A DNA stretch of 64,000 bases from Symbiodinium natans (GCA_905221605.1 CAJNDS010001225.1:491708-555707); one strand, 5' to 3'. Counted from the stretch's first letter, positions 1-10,975 are shown. Numbers and translations are program-made. The notes: a model not told the origin generated them from the letters alone.

Positions 1-194
1 CGACTGAACCAAAAATTTTCGAGACCGGGACGCTGTGGGAGTGCACTTTTTTCTATTTGTTTAAAGATATTTCAAAAACACTCTCACAGCGCAGCCGTAT
101 TTTATATACACAAAATCACGAGTCATGCACAAAATGCAGCATACAAGTGCGCCAACACAAAGCAGCGATACGGTGTATGTCCTGTCCCCGTTTT

Positions 195-960
195 CAAAAT
201 AGATGGGCCAACCTTATTGGAATCCTAGAAACAACAATAGGAATCCTCTATATATATATCCGTAGGAACCCTATTTTCAATTAATCGGAGCCGTAAAGTC
301 AATAGGACGCCTCTTGAAATGAATTGGAGGCCCCTCACAAAAAGATGAGAATCCTCGTAGAATTAATAGGAATCCTTTTAAACTGAAGAGGAGCCCTACT
401 ACAATTAATACGAACCAATCGGACTCCTATAAAACATAAGGCGAACCCTTAGAAATACTAAAATGAACATGAGCCTAAACCAATAGGAACCCCTTTAAAG
501 TGAATGAGATCCCTATTAAAATTAATACGAATCCCATTAACATGAACAAGAATCTGATGAAAATTGATAGGAATCTTATTACATGAGTAGGAGCCTTATT
601 AAAATAATTAGGATCCTCTATTGAATTATCGGAACCGGATAACAGTTACTAGGACGGAAGCCTATTAAAATGAATAGGAACCCTTGACAAATCAAAAAGA
701 ACCCGGGTTACAATTCACAGGAATCCCATTAAAACGAGAAGGAATCTTACTAAAATGAATAGGAACCAATAGGCCTGCAAAACAATGGAATCCTTGTACA
801 AGAACAAATAGGAACCCTACTAAACTAATAATTATGAGCCTAATCCTTAAAATTAATTAAAACCCATTGCGATTCCCAGTAACATGAATAAGAACCCTGC
901 TTAGATTGATAGGAACCTTATTACATTGGTAGGAGCCTTAGGGCGTGATGTCTTAAAATA
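195..960. repeat. Degenerate ~20-25 bp AT-rich repeat (AATAGGAACCC-like)
   Basis: Variants of 'aataggaatccta' and 'aaaatgaataggaaccc' recur about every 20-30 bp. No convincing gene is seen here. The stretch lies inside the 2.2-kb inverted-repeat element and probably decayed from a simple tandem array. Confidence 0.5.
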
Positions 961-1085
961 TGTTGCTAAGGTACAGTGTTTAGTATAGATATTAGGTTTT
1001 GCTTATTGGGGGGATGATTGCTTGAGACATCCTAGCTAAGGTATAGTTTTTAGGACAGATGTCATGCTTTGCGTATTGGGGCGTG
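930..1085. repeat. Imperfect ~80-bp direct duplication
   Basis: Two similar blocks share the landmarks 'gctaaggtacagt/gctaaggtatagt', 'gttttgcttattgggg' and 'ctttgcgtattgggg'. No coding signal is visible. Confidence 0.5.
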
Positions 1086-1187
1086 ATTGATTATATGGAG
1101 GTTTTGGTACTCTCTCGAGATTTTGCAGGATTCGAGTTTGTTTTTTGGTACCTCCTCGAGAAATGGTGGCTGGGAGAGAGCCTCAGA

Positions 1188-1450
1188 TCACGAAATTCAT
1201 GGAAAACATTCGTTCTACCAATGTTGTTGAAAGATGGAGCCGAAAAACATTGGTAAAATTGACGTTTTCCAAAAATCCATGATTTTCAAACCATGTGGCC
1301 GCGAGCACGAAATTCATGGATAACATTGGTGTTTACCAATTTTTTGAAGGATGGAGCCGAAAAAAACGTCGGTAATGCCAATGTTTTCCAAAAAACCCAT
1401 GCTTTTCAAACCATGTGGCTGGGAGCACGAAATTCATGGATAACATATCA
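1188..1450. repeat. Tandem ~118-120 bp repeat, two full copies and a partial third
   Basis: The landmark 'cgaaattcatgga' occurs at about 1191, 1308 and 1428. The intervening units share 'gatggagccgaaaaa', 'gttttccaaaaa' and 'ttttcaaaccatgtgg'. The short open frames here follow the repeat and are not convincing genes. Confidence 0.7.
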
Positions 1451-1739
1451 ACGTTGTTTAAATTTGTGCAAAGCAGGACCTAGAGAGAATCTTTCATCGC
1501 CCACCAGATGAGAGAAACACAGAATGCCATGTGCTTGATTGTCCAGGTTAGTGCTTTTGTCACGTACAAAAGGGCACTCAGAAATATAAAACACACACAA
1601 AACACAAATACCAAAAACAACTGTACAAAAAAAGCGTACGAAAATGAAATAACACCTAAAAGCCTAAAGAAAAAACCCAAAAAACACCCTTCAGAAGACA
1701 CCGAAAAACCGTACAAAAGAAAATGGTACAGCAAAATCT

Positions 1740-2075
1740 CCAATAATACACAAAAGTCCTCGAAAAACAAAAAAAACCAAAAAAACAAAAAAAACCAAAA
1801 AAAACAAAAAAACCAAAAAAAAAAACAAAAAAAACCAAAAAAAACAATCCTAGAGACTCTTCCCAGGGGGTCCGGCTCCCCAACAGAGTCCCTCAGGATT
1901 GGTTTTTTTGGTTTTTTTGTTTTTTTTTGTTTTTTTTTTGTTTTTTTTTGGTTCTCTTGCACAAGAATCCCCAAAAAACCAAAAAAACAAAAAAAACCAA
2001 TCCTGAGAGACTCTTCCCAGGGGGTCCGGCTCCCCAACAGAGTCCCTCAGGTTTTTTTTTTTTTTTTTTTTTGGG
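1740..2075. repeat. A-rich/T-rich fold-back with two copies of a 49-bp hairpin
   Basis: A 49-50 bp module starting CCTGAGAGACTCT and ending AGAGTCCCTCAGG is present at about 1849-1897 and 2002-2051. Its ends are complementary. The modules are bordered by (A/C)-rich runs on the left and (T/G)-rich runs on the right, so larger inverted structures can form. Long open frames on both strands are by-products of the low complexity. Confidence 0.65.
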
Positions 2076-2689
2076 TTTTCTTGTGTCTTTTTCATTATTT
2101 TTGTTTTTGTAGGGATTTTGTGTGTGTTTTATCTTGTTGCACGTTTTTCGTGTGTTTTTAAAGTTTTTTTTAAGTTTTGCGTGTTTTTTTGTGGAAAAAG
2201 TGCACTCCCACAGCGTCCCATTTTCAAATTTTAAGATTAAAACATAAAGTAAAATATTTTCATAATGTTATGGGATCCAATGGGTGGGTGGGTCGATATT
2301 CGATACCGGAGTAAGAAGCTCTACTAGTGAAATGCTTGGACTGAACCCTAAACCCTAAACCCTAAACCCTAAACCCAGACTTTCGGGGCTTAGCGTTAAG
2401 GGATTCAGTATGGATTCAATCAGCCCCGTATCTTGAGGAGCTTCGGCCGTTTCCCTACGCCTCCTGCGTGTCTGCCTCTCCATGGAAGAGGGCATATACC
2501 CTAAACCCTGAAGCCTAAACCCTAAACCCTATACTGCCCCATACATGAGAGGCAGACGGGACAAAGAGACGGCGACGGACGGACAGCGCGACATGCATGG
2601 AGTCGCTTACTTTCTGGCCTGCCTTCCTACAAACATTCGCGGACTACATGCATGCATGTAGCAATATGTAGAGACGTACAGAGAGAAAG

Positions 2690-2725
<36 letters not shown>

Positions 2726-2855
2726 TGGGAGAGAGACAAAAAGAGACAGAGAGAGACAGAGAGAGAGATGGAGAACGGGAGAGCCAGGAAGAGAGAAAGA
2801 GAAAGAGAAAGAGAAAGAGAAAGAGAAAGAGAGAGAGAGAGAGATACATGATGCA
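2690..2855. repeat. (GA)n purine microsatellite
   Basis: This is a run of GA, GAAA and GACA units. The Ser/Leu or Arg/Glu rich frames that cross it are artefacts of the repeat. Confidence 0.9.
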
Positions 2856-3324
2856 CACCAGCGAGGAATCAAGCGACTTCAAAGCCCTGCGTCAAAGCTC
2901 GCTCTATTCGCCCAAAGCAGACCCTGAGGCCTATCTAGGGAATCAGGCGAAGGCTTTGGGCTTTTGGTTTAGGGTTTCGGGTGGTCTATCCTCACTTCTC
3001 ACCCCAAGGCACTGCAGGGCCGCAGAACTGAACCAGGACGCCCTAGAACCAGGCTTGGCAGATGCGCTCTTGGAGCTTACAGGCCTCAGGGCTTGGGGCT
3101 TGGGGGAGGGGGGGGGGAGGGGGTGGGCTGAAGCAGAATAAACCCTGAAGTCTACCGAAAAGAGCAGATCCCGGGTGCAGCAGATTCAGGGATTCCATCA
3201 TAGTCTTGGGTTTAGCGTGTTTGGGGATTCCATCATAATTCGGCACCTTATGTATAGGGTACTCGAAAAGCCCCCCGCCATAATTTATAACATCCTTTAG
3301 TACCCACCCGATGCAAACTCTCTA

Positions 3325-3423
3325 TGCCCCATAATCGGGTCTCTTTGGACCCGCGACGCGCCTATGTGACGCCTCGAGGATCTGTCCGCCAAAGCTGAGG
3401 CACTGCTCCTCAACCGGCAGGCC
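3325..3423 (-). CDS. Exon: C-terminal half of a ubiquitin-like domain
   Basis: After a GCGCAG acceptor-like site the minus strand reads GLPVEEQCLSFGGQILEA, followed by a tail ending PDYG and a stop at 3322-3324. This matches the ubiquitin-like pattern G-[IL]-P-x-x-Q-x-L-x-F-x-G-x-x-L-x and a loose DYxI-type end. The N-terminal half lies about 1 kb upstream on the same strand (4470-4530), separated by tract-filled sequence. The role is unknown; a ubiquitin-like module in a larger protein is likely. Confidence 0.55.
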
Positions 3424-3804
3424 CTGCGCGCTCGAGGGGAGGGGGGGGGGGGGGCTGGGGTTTAGGGTTGAGTGTTTGGGGTTTAGGGTTTAGGGTTTAG
3501 GGCCAAGTTTAGGGCTGCGGGGGTTTAAGTGTTCGTCGAACACTCTAGGCTCCATCTGGGTTTGTCTCTACCCGAAACCCTGAACCCTAAACCCAAAGCC
3601 CTAAGCCCTGAACCCTGCGCCAGTTTAGCTTCCGTAGGGCAAAACATGGCAACAAGCAAGGCCCGCTCAGTGGGAGGGTTAGGGCTTAGGGCTTAGGGCT
3701 TAGGGCTTAGTGCTTAGGGCTTAGGGCTGAGGGCTTAGGGTTTAGGGTTTAGGGTTTAGGGTTTAGGGCTCAGGGTTCAGGGTTCAGGGTTCAGGGTTTA
3801 GGGT

Positions 3805-3862
3805 GTAGCGTAGACACCTTCAACCATGTGGCCTCTGCTCTTCTTGTGGTGGTGAGGGCAGA
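3805..3862 (-). CDS. Possible small exon or intronic segment between the UBL halves
   Basis: The minus strand is open and reads TTTRRAEATWLKVSTL. It lies inside the gap between the two ubiquitin-like halves, so if those splice directly it is either an alternative exon or chance. Confidence 0.2.
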
Positions 3863-4469
3863 AGGGGGGGGGGGGAGGTCTACGCTTGTTTGGGACTCAG
3901 GATTGTAGGATGCTATCAGAAGAGCTTCGGACGTAGACCGCGGGGGGGAGGGGGCCTCTCTAAAAACGGCATTCTTTCAGTCTCTCCTTACAGGCCTCTG
4001 CTTTCACGCGGTGTTAGGGCTTAGTGTTCCTCATATTATGATTATTATTTATTACTACTACTATTATATTCTTATTTTTTTTTGGGGGGGGTTCCTGAAA
4101 CAGCCTGGAGTGTGGAGAGCTGACCACCTACGTGCTAAACCCGAAGGCCTCAACCCAAAACCCAGATGAAGTGGGGATTTACTCCTAAAGTGTCCCCAAA
4201 CGGACGCCCATAATATCTACACTCACCGAATATGTTTAGGGCCCTATAATGCACCCACAAACAACGGTATCCGATAAACCCTCCTTCACTCAGTTTAGAA
4301 CGATCCTCTCAAACCTTGGGGGGGCTGAGTCCTGTAACCCTAAACCCTAAACCCTAAACCCTGGACCCTAAACCCTAAACCCTAAACCCTAAACCCTAAA
4401 CCCTAAACCCTAAACCCTAAACCCTAAACCCTAAACCCGGGCGGCGGGGGGGGGGGGGGGGAGTGAGTC

Positions 4470-4530
4470 CTGAGTGGCAGCGATCTCGGCCTTCACGGCC
4501 GAGACATCTGCCTGGCAGGTGCTTTTGGGC
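4470..4530 (-). CDS. Exon: N-terminal half of a ubiquitin-like domain
   Basis: The minus strand reads ADVSAVKAEIAATQ and stops matching the family exactly where CAG meets GACTCAC. In ubiquitin-like domains this is the T-[IV]-x-x-[VL]-K-x-x-I helix that precedes GIP/GLP. Joining it to the exon at 3423 gives a continuous fold: VKAEIAATQ followed by GLPVEEQ. The donor would be GA rather than GT, as some dinoflagellate introns allow. Acceptor candidates are the CAG triplets near 4508-4517. Confidence 0.5.
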
Positions 4531-4600
4531 GCTTTGGGGGGGTTTCGGGTTTAGGGTTTGGGGTTTAGGGTTTAGGGTTGAGGGTTTGGGGATTTCAGGG

Positions 4601-4698
4601 CTTACGAAAACAGGGGGCCCCACAACTATAGACCCCCCCAAGTAGTAGTCTTCGCTTCTCATAAGGACCCCAATGTGGCACCCCGAATATCGTAAACC
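4601..4698. mobile_element. Small inverted-repeat element, family D (copy 1)
   Basis: Ends resemble the family consensus: one end has CTTACGAAAACAGGGG and the other CGAATATCGTAAACC. Related copies are at 6989-7080, 38323-38430 and 44831-44931. Confidence 0.5.
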
Positions 4699-5457
4699 AC
4701 GGTTTAAGCGCTTAGGGTTTGGGGTTTAGGGTTTAGGGTTTAGGGTTTAGGGTTTCAGTCGGTTTCGGGGTTTAAGTCTGGCTTGTAGGGGCCCTCAGGG
4801 CTGAACGCCTTCTGTTTTAGGATGTAAGCACATCCATACCCCTAAACCCTAAACCCTAAACCCTAAACCCTAAACCCTACACCCTAAACCCTAAACCCTA
4901 AACCCTAAACCCTAAACTCGTTTAAGGACTGAGGGTTTGTGGGTTTCGGCTTTGAGGACTTAGGTACATGCCCAGACAGACTGCACGGCCATCCTCTACA
5001 GAAGCTGGATCGGACCCCCACATTCAGTGTCCTTCGTAAGGAATCAGGGCAGTTGGAGCTGGAGGGTTAGGGTTTGGGGTTTGGGGTTTAGGGTTTAGGG
5101 TTTAGGGTTTAGGGTTTAGGGTTTGGGTTTAGGGTTAGGGTTTAGGGTTTAGGGTTTAGGGTTTAGGGTTCAGGGTTCAGGGTTCGGGGTTCAGAAGTTC
5201 AGGGTTTAGGGTTTAGGGTTGGGGTTTACGGTTTAAGGTGTAAAACAGATCTTAGGTTCCGCCTGGCAACCCTGAAGCCTAGACAGGCAGGCGGGGTGTT
5301 TAGGCTTAGGGTAGGCATCGTGATTTACTGATTTGGGGGTTTAGGGTTTAGGGTTTAGGGTTTAGGGTATAAACCCTAAACCCTAAACCCCCAAGTTTAG
5401 GGTTTAGGGTTTAGGATTAAGGGTTCAGTTGAGGTGTTTCAGTCCAGGCCCTGACTA

Positions 5458-5592
5458 GTTTAACCACCAATTCCTCGCCGACAGCAGCTCCCTTTGGGCC
5501 AAGGCTGGCTGATGTGGCTCTGCATCACTGCCGTTGCAATATGAACATGACAAGTTCATCTGGCCTTGGCCAGAGTAGAGGGCAGGGCTCAG
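5458..5592 (-). CDS. Exon-like segment, unknown protein
   Basis: A 45-codon open minus frame includes MNLSCSYCNGSDAEPHQ and ends ARNWWLN before TAG. It is followed downstream by the ubiquitin-like exons on the same strand and may belong to that gene. No family was recognised. Confidence 0.4.
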
Positions 5593-5663
5593 AGACAGCC
5601 TAAACCCGAAACCCTGAACCTAAACCCTCAACTCGAAAGCATGATCTCAGTCGGGCGCATCTA

Positions 5664-5735
5664 GCAACAAGTCCCGTGCACGCTGTGTGACTGGATCTTT
5701 TGCAAGCCCTGGACAGCATCCTCAATCAAATCTCG
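5664..5735 (-). CDS. Exon-like segment, unknown protein
   Basis: The minus strand reads RDLIEDAVQGLQKIQSH with helix-like composition, ending at a TAG. Tract sequence lies immediately upstream. Confidence 0.4.
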
Positions 5736-6009
5736 GTTTAGGGTTTAGGGTTTAGGGTACAGGGCTTCCCACTTGCCGACCCCTAAAGGCTGGATCCTAA
5801 ACCCTACACCCAAAACCCTTGTTAGGGCTTCAGGGGTTTTGGCGCTTTAGGGTACGGGGCTTAGGGTTAAAGCTTCTAGGCCAACTGAACTGAGCTTGGT
5901 GCCGGGTGCCCCAAACCCTCAACCCTAAACCCTAAACCCCAAACCCTAAACCCTAAACCCCAAACCCTAAACCCTAAACCCTAAACCCTAAACCCTAAAC
6001 CCTAAAACC

Positions 6010-6060
6010 CTCAACAGGGCGGAGGCCGCAGGCCTGGCCATCAATCTCAACCACCCTCGG
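6010..6060 (-). CDS. Exon-like segment, unknown protein
   Basis: After a CACCTCAG acceptor-like site the frame reads PRVVEIDGQACGLRPVEG, with GC-rich third positions. The upstream neighbour at 6139-6207 ends in a similar GCTCGAGG sequence, a possible imperfect direct repeat across the intron. Confidence 0.4.
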
Positions 6061-6138
6061 CTGAGGTGACGATTTGTTTGGTCATCTGGGGGTTGATCTA
6101 AGACCTAAGCTCCTAGGGTTTAGGGTTTAGGGTTTAGG

Positions 6139-6207
6139 GTCCGACACCTCGAGCTCTGCAGACAAACACCCCAACAAAACGACTTTCTTCTTGTGGGTCG
6201 CTGCTAT
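6139..6207 (-). CDS. Exon-like segment, unknown protein
   Basis: The minus frame reads IAATHKKKVVLLGCLSAELE and runs up to the flanking TTTAGGG tract. It is probably in the same gene as its neighbours. Confidence 0.4.
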
Positions 6208-6279
6208 TTCGGGTTTAGGGTTTAGGGTTTAGGGCTTTAGGGTTTAGGGTTTAGGGTTTAGGGTTTAGGGTTTAGGGTC

Positions 6280-6423
6280 CCAAAAAATCGGAGCCAGCTC
6301 CCGGGCGAGCCACGAAGTGCCTCCGGCCACCGAGCGCACGAAGAGGCGCATGGCTCTTTGGGCCTTAGCCGACCACGGGCCGTGGCCGCTTCCCTCCGGC
6401 GCGTATTGAGCCAAGAGGTGTGA
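6280..6423 (-). CDS. Exon-like segment, unknown protein (48 codons)
   Basis: This is one of the better exons. The minus frame includes LLAQYAPEGSGHGPWSAK and MRLFVRSVAGGTSWLARE, with strongly GC-rich third codon positions and no stop. It is bounded on both sides by heptamer tracts. I do not recognise the family. Confidence 0.5.
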
Positions 6424-6988
6424 GTAGGGTATAGGGTTTAGGGTGGAGGGTTTAGGGGTTTAGGGTTTTGGGATGAGGGTTTAGGGGTTTGGGGTTTAGG
6501 GTTTGGGGTTTAGGGTTGAGGTTTATTGTTTAGGGGTATAGGGTTTAGGTTTGGGGTTGGCTTCGAAAAAATGACCAAGACAGGACTATCTCCCCCAGTC
6601 ATCCCTGAGTAAATGCAAAGCAGCTTATACCAAATGCCGATTCCAATAATGCGGATGCCGGAGGCTCTTGATGTTGAGGCGAATTGTCTATAGGGGTGAA
6701 ACCCCTACCCTAAATCCCTAAACTAACAAATTCCATAAGCCCTGAACATTGGAGCCCAAAACTTACCCCTAAACACCCTCGTAACGGCCCTGATGTTCGG
6801 TATGTCCTCTGACCCCAACGATATCTCTTCATCCTTGAAAGTTTGATGCAATATGCCCCTATAAGAAGGGCCACAAAACAAAGAGCGTTGATTTAGAGAG
6901 AGCTACCCATCTACCCTAAGAACTCCAGAACCCCAGACCTACTTGCTCTGAGGCCTCTTACAGATCATAGGTTCTTCAGAAACGAGGG

Positions 6989-7080
6989 CTCACGAAAACA
7001 GGGGACCCCCAAGCCCAAATAGTAGGATCCCCTTATGATAGGGACGCCAATGATAAGGTACCCCTAACTAGGGAAAGCCC
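6989..7080. mobile_element. Small inverted-repeat element, family D (copy 2)
   Basis: It shares CACGAAAACAGGGGACCCCC, 'cttatgatagggacgccaatga' and GGTACCCCTA with the other copies. Its right end runs directly into a CCCTAAA tract. Confidence 0.5.
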
Positions 7081-7337
7081 TAAACCCCCTAAACCCTAAA
7101 CCCTAAACCCTAAACCCTAAACCCTAAACCCTAAACCCTAAACCCTAAACCCTAAACCCTAAACCCTAAACCCTAAACCCTTATCCAACAAATTATAAGG
7201 TCTGGGGCTTCTGAAGGTACATGTTGCTTGGCCAGGGCTTCTAGGGGTTCACGACGTCCACAAGCCTGGCAAGGCTTTCAAGCCCTAAAGCCTATAAACC
7301 CTAACCCCCCCTAAACCCTAAACCCTAAACCCTAAAC

Positions 7338-7420
7338 CCTTGCGTCCAAAAGCTTCAAACCAAGCCGCCGGAGTCGTTGCCTTTGCTCGACTGGGATCCG
7401 GTCCCCTACACTGAAGCTGC
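7338..7420 (-). CDS. Exon-like segment, unknown protein
   Basis: Downstream of a TTTCGCAG site the minus strand reads FSVGDRIPVEQRQRLRRL and continues to a tract. An alternative frame is open for longer (to 7509) but is less protein-like. Confidence 0.35.
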
Positions 7421-7796
7421 GAAACCGATGGCGTGAACATGGGGCCTGGACTCAACTGGGGTCTCCTTCTACGGCAACAACAAGAATTCCCCAAGCCCTG
7501 AATCCTCAACCCTAGACCCTAAAGAGCATTTTTGCGCGTAACATCTACCCCAGTCGAGAGCATCACATCCCACGCGTGAACACTGCCTAAGTGCACTGGC
7601 TCACTGCGTCGTGCACCTCAGGGAAGGTGCAGCGTGTTGGTTGGGGGGTTGGGGTTCGGTTTGTTGCGTTGGGGCTATTGGGGAGGTTTGGGGTAAAGGG
7701 GGAAAGGGGGGGGGGGGGAATGCTGCGATTCTGGAGCTGAAACCAACATACTAGGCCTAGGGACGACTAAATAATTGGAAGATGTCCCACATGTCA

Positions 7797-7899
7797 ACAT
7801 GTTGCTTCAGATCCCGCACACGACAAGCTGTCAAAGCCCAAAATGATGGCCGGAAACATGTTCCCCAACTCCTCTGGGTACAGGAAGCCTCTGAACCCG
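7797..7899 (-). CDS. Exon-like segment, unknown protein
   Basis: The minus frame reads RGFLYPEELGNMFPAIILGF and then DSLSCAGSEATC, and is followed by GTTGAC, a possible donor. A second minus frame is open over 7757-8029 (90 codons) but looks less natural. Confidence 0.4.
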
Positions 7900-8401
7900 A
7901 AACGCTAAACTTTTCCAGTTGCCGCGCACATGAAACCTCGCCAGGGCCAAGGAATTCCAAAAAACTGGAATTGTCCATGACATCCACTGAAGCCCGCCCC
8001 GCCCCCTCCCCAGCCCAACCCCAAGTCACTTTAAACCCTAATTAAAGGCAAAACCCCAAACCCCCAAACCCCAAACCCCAAACCCTAAACCCTAAACCCT
8101 GAACCCCAAACCCTGAACCCTAAGCCGGGCGTCAGCCTAGAAAGCCCATATAAGTCACTGCCCCAGAAAAAATAGGATGGCCCGGAAAACCCTCTGAAAA
8201 ATATTCCTGAATATGAACCTCTTGAACCCAAGAACGGGATAAAAACAATTTACAAAAACAATGCTGAAACCCAATAAGGGAAAACATAAAATGTCCCAAG
8301 GGCCTACCTAGAAAATCACTGGCGACGGTTTAGGGTTTAGGGTTTAGGGTTTAGGGTTTTGGGTTTAGGGTTTAGGGTTTAGGGTTTAGGGTTTAGGGTT
8401 T

Positions 8402-8471
8402 GACTTGAGGCGTTGGCTCCGCGCCCCCGCCCCGGCGTCGTGTTTCACGGTGCTGGGCCTTCGCAGCGCTA
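8402..8471 (-). CDS. Exon-like segment, Arg/Gly-rich
   Basis: The minus frame reads SAAKAQHRETRRRGGGAE and is bounded by tracts on both sides. It is short and the strand is uncertain. Confidence 0.25.
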
Positions 8472-8534
8472 CGTTTAGGGCTTCTATGCCATAAGGTGAT
8501 TTAGGGTTTAGGGTTTAGGGTTTAGGGTTTTGGG

Positions 8535-8640
8535 TAGCCCAGGAGCAACCAAAACACAACAAAGGTGCCCTTTTTGGTTTACAGGGGTTATAAGGGAACC
8601 CAAGCCCTAAAAAAGGATAAAGGCCTACTCTGGGTCCTAG
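8535..8640. mobile_element. Small inverted-repeat element, family B (copy 1)
   Basis: The element runs from AGCCCAGGAGCAACC to CCTACTCTGGGTCCTAG. Ends match the family terminal repeat GACCC[AC]GGAGTA in opposite orientation. Other copies: 12018-12132, 13027-13127, 13832-13942 and 57881-58065. Confidence 0.6.
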
Positions 8641-9540
8641 GCTTAGTGTTTAGGGTTTGTTGGTTTCTTGGGCGGCGGGGGGGGGGGGGGGGGGGGGGGA
8701 CCTGGGGTCTTTTTTCCTTAAGGTTGGGGTGTTGAGTCCAGTATGTGCCTGGCTTTAGGGCTGTGTATGTGTCTGTTTGCGTGTCTGCTTTTTTTAGGCT
8801 CAGGCTTTTCTGTGGCAAGTTTTAGGGCTTCTAACCTTAGACCCTGTACCATAGGGATCGGCAGCGGGTTTGACGAGTTTCGGGTGGGTTCTGAACTTCG
8901 TGTTGTTTATGGTTTGAGGAGATTTGGGGTATGGAGAGGGTTTCGGGACTTTGGGCACACGTTGGGGGTGAATGGCTTGGGGGTGCAGGATTAACCCTAA
9001 ACCTCAAAACCCTAAACCCTAAACCCTTAACAAGTGCTTTGCCTAAGATCCTGGCTGCTTAGAGGAGGAGCTCGTGCGTGGAGGTCAGGCGGTGAAACTA
9101 CTCAGCGACTCCAGGAACCAGGGTTTAGGGTTTAGGGCTTAGGGTTTAGGGTTTAGGGTTTAGGGTTTAGGGGAACAACCACACCTGCTTCGAGCACGTA
9201 CTATCATGCTACTTACCACCTAGAAGCCCTACTGCACCTCACAAGCTGCCCCCTCAACCCTAGACTAGTCCCGAACCTCTAAGCCCTAAAAACCCTAAAC
9301 CCTAAAAACCCTAAACACTAAAAACCCTAAACCCTAAGCCCTATAAGCCCTGTCAGCCCTCTACTCCCTCAACACCTCAACACCTAAGCCCTCCTCCCTA
9401 TCCCAGTCGAACTCCTAGGGAACCCTGATCCCGCGCTTCCGGGCACTTCCCCCCCCACCCGAAAGAAGCTCACCCTCAGCTCTAAGCCCCAAGCCCTAAA
9501 CCCTGAGCCCTAAACCCTAAACCCTAAACCCCGACTGAAG

Positions 9541-9621
9541 GTAAACTCAAGACGTCCGCTGGGCTTCCGGCGGCATACTCCTCGAAGCGCCGCTGCTCTA
9601 GGAGGGCCTCTACCTCTTCAT
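9541..9621 (-). CDS. Exon-like segment, unknown protein
   Basis: The minus frame reads EEVEALLEQRRFEEYAAGSP. It looks like an amphipathic helix with GC-rich third positions and is bounded by tracts. Confidence 0.45.
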
Positions 9622-9741
9622 TAGGGTTTCGGATTAGGGTTTAGGGTTTTTAGGGTTTAGGGTTTAGGGTTTAGGGTTTAGGGCTTAGGGCTTAGGGTTT
9701 AGGGTTTAGGGTTGAGGGTTTAGGGTTTGGGCTTTGGGCTT

Positions 9742-9881
9742 AGGGGTTGATCCTCTGAACAAAAGTAGAAATTTCCTATCCTGAACCAGACAAAAAAAGA
9801 GCATGTTTCTCCCTGCCCGGGCCTGCTTCCGGCGCACCTCACTCAAGCGCTCTGCGCGGTGGGAGGAGTGGCCTTTGGTCG
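9742..9881 (-). CDS. Exon-like segment, unknown protein (46 codons)
   Basis: After a GAGCAG acceptor-like site the frame reads KGHSSHRAERLSEVRRKQAR and continues NMLFFCLVQDRKFLLLF. A TGA lies just upstream of the acceptor, as expected for an intron. Confidence 0.45.
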
Positions 9882-10749
9882 CTGCTCATGGGCTTCAGGG
9901 AAATCTGGGGACCCGAAACCCGACCCTAAACCCTAAACACAAAACAGACCCTAAACCCTAAACCCTAAACCCTAAACCCTAAACCCTAAACTCTAAACTC
10001 TGCAGGGTTTGTCGACCATTTACCTCCGAAGGGCTTTGTGGCTATAAGAATAGCACGGGGTAGATGGTCCCAACTATAGGGCCCATGTAGTCATCAAGGA
10101 CCTACTTCTCCAATGGCCACAGAAGGAAAATGGTTTAACTTCGTTACGCCTACAGGATAAGTAAATCTTCGAGTGTTTCCCTAAACTCTAAAGCCCAACG
10201 ACGCAGGGAATCTTGCTGCCCAACCTTGGCGTTTTGCGGTTCAAGGGAAGCGGAGGGGCCTTGATTGTGGGATTTAGGGCCTAGGTGGATGTTTCAGGGC
10301 CCAGGGTTTAGGGCTTAGGGTTTGGGGTCGTAGGATGCTGTGGGTTACAGCGGTTGGGATCCGAAACCCAATGTCAAGATTTGAAGTGCTGTAGGTCAAC
10401 ACCCAGCGACACGAACGAGACCCCTACGCTGCATCTAAAAAGCAGTAGAATGGCACCTGAACTCTCACGCAAGTCCACTGCTTGCTACGGAGTTGCTGCT
10501 GTCGCTGTTGAAGCCAAACCTGCGCGTCAAGGGGAAGGTTGCCGGGTTGGGCCAGAAATCCTCAACCCTCAACCCTAAACCCTCAACCCTAAATAAACCC
10601 CAAACCCTAAAGGGGGTCAGTTTCGTTTTTGACGGAAGGGTTGTGGGCTTTAGGTCGGGGGCAGTCTGGAAGAGGCACATCACTCACCATAAGCCGAGGC
10701 CTGGAAGGGTTTAGGGTCTAGGGTCTAGGGTTTAGGGTTTAGGGTTTAG

Positions 10750-10894
10750 GGCTCTCTCTCTCTCTATCTCTGTATCTCTGTATCTCTGTATCTCTGTATC
10801 TCTGTATCTCTGTATCTCTCTATCTCTCTATCTCTCTATCTCTCTATCTCTCTATCTCTCTATCTCTCTATCTCTCTATCTCTCTATCTCTCTA

Positions 10895-10936
<42 letters not shown>

Positions 10937-10975
10937 AGTCTCTCTCTCTCTCTCGCTCTCTCTCTGTCTGTGCTG
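10750..10975. repeat. TATCTCTC/TATCTCTG microsatellite
   Basis: Octamer TATCTCTG runs change into TATCTCTC runs and then TC-rich sequence. No gene is seen. Confidence 0.9.

Larger units (their letters stand above)
14..2236. mobile_element. 2.2-kb AT-rich element with terminal inverted repeats
   Basis: A 25-bp perfect inverted repeat, GGGACGCTGTGGGAGTGCAC plus five T, lies at 27-51 and, inverted, at 2195-2219. Weaker similarity extends outward on both sides (AAAATTTT-like). The interior is AT-rich and holds only short repeats and no recognisable transposase, so a non-autonomous DNA transposon is the likeliest reading. A target-site duplication could not be defined because only about 13 bp of left flank is in the window. 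Confidence 0.5.
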
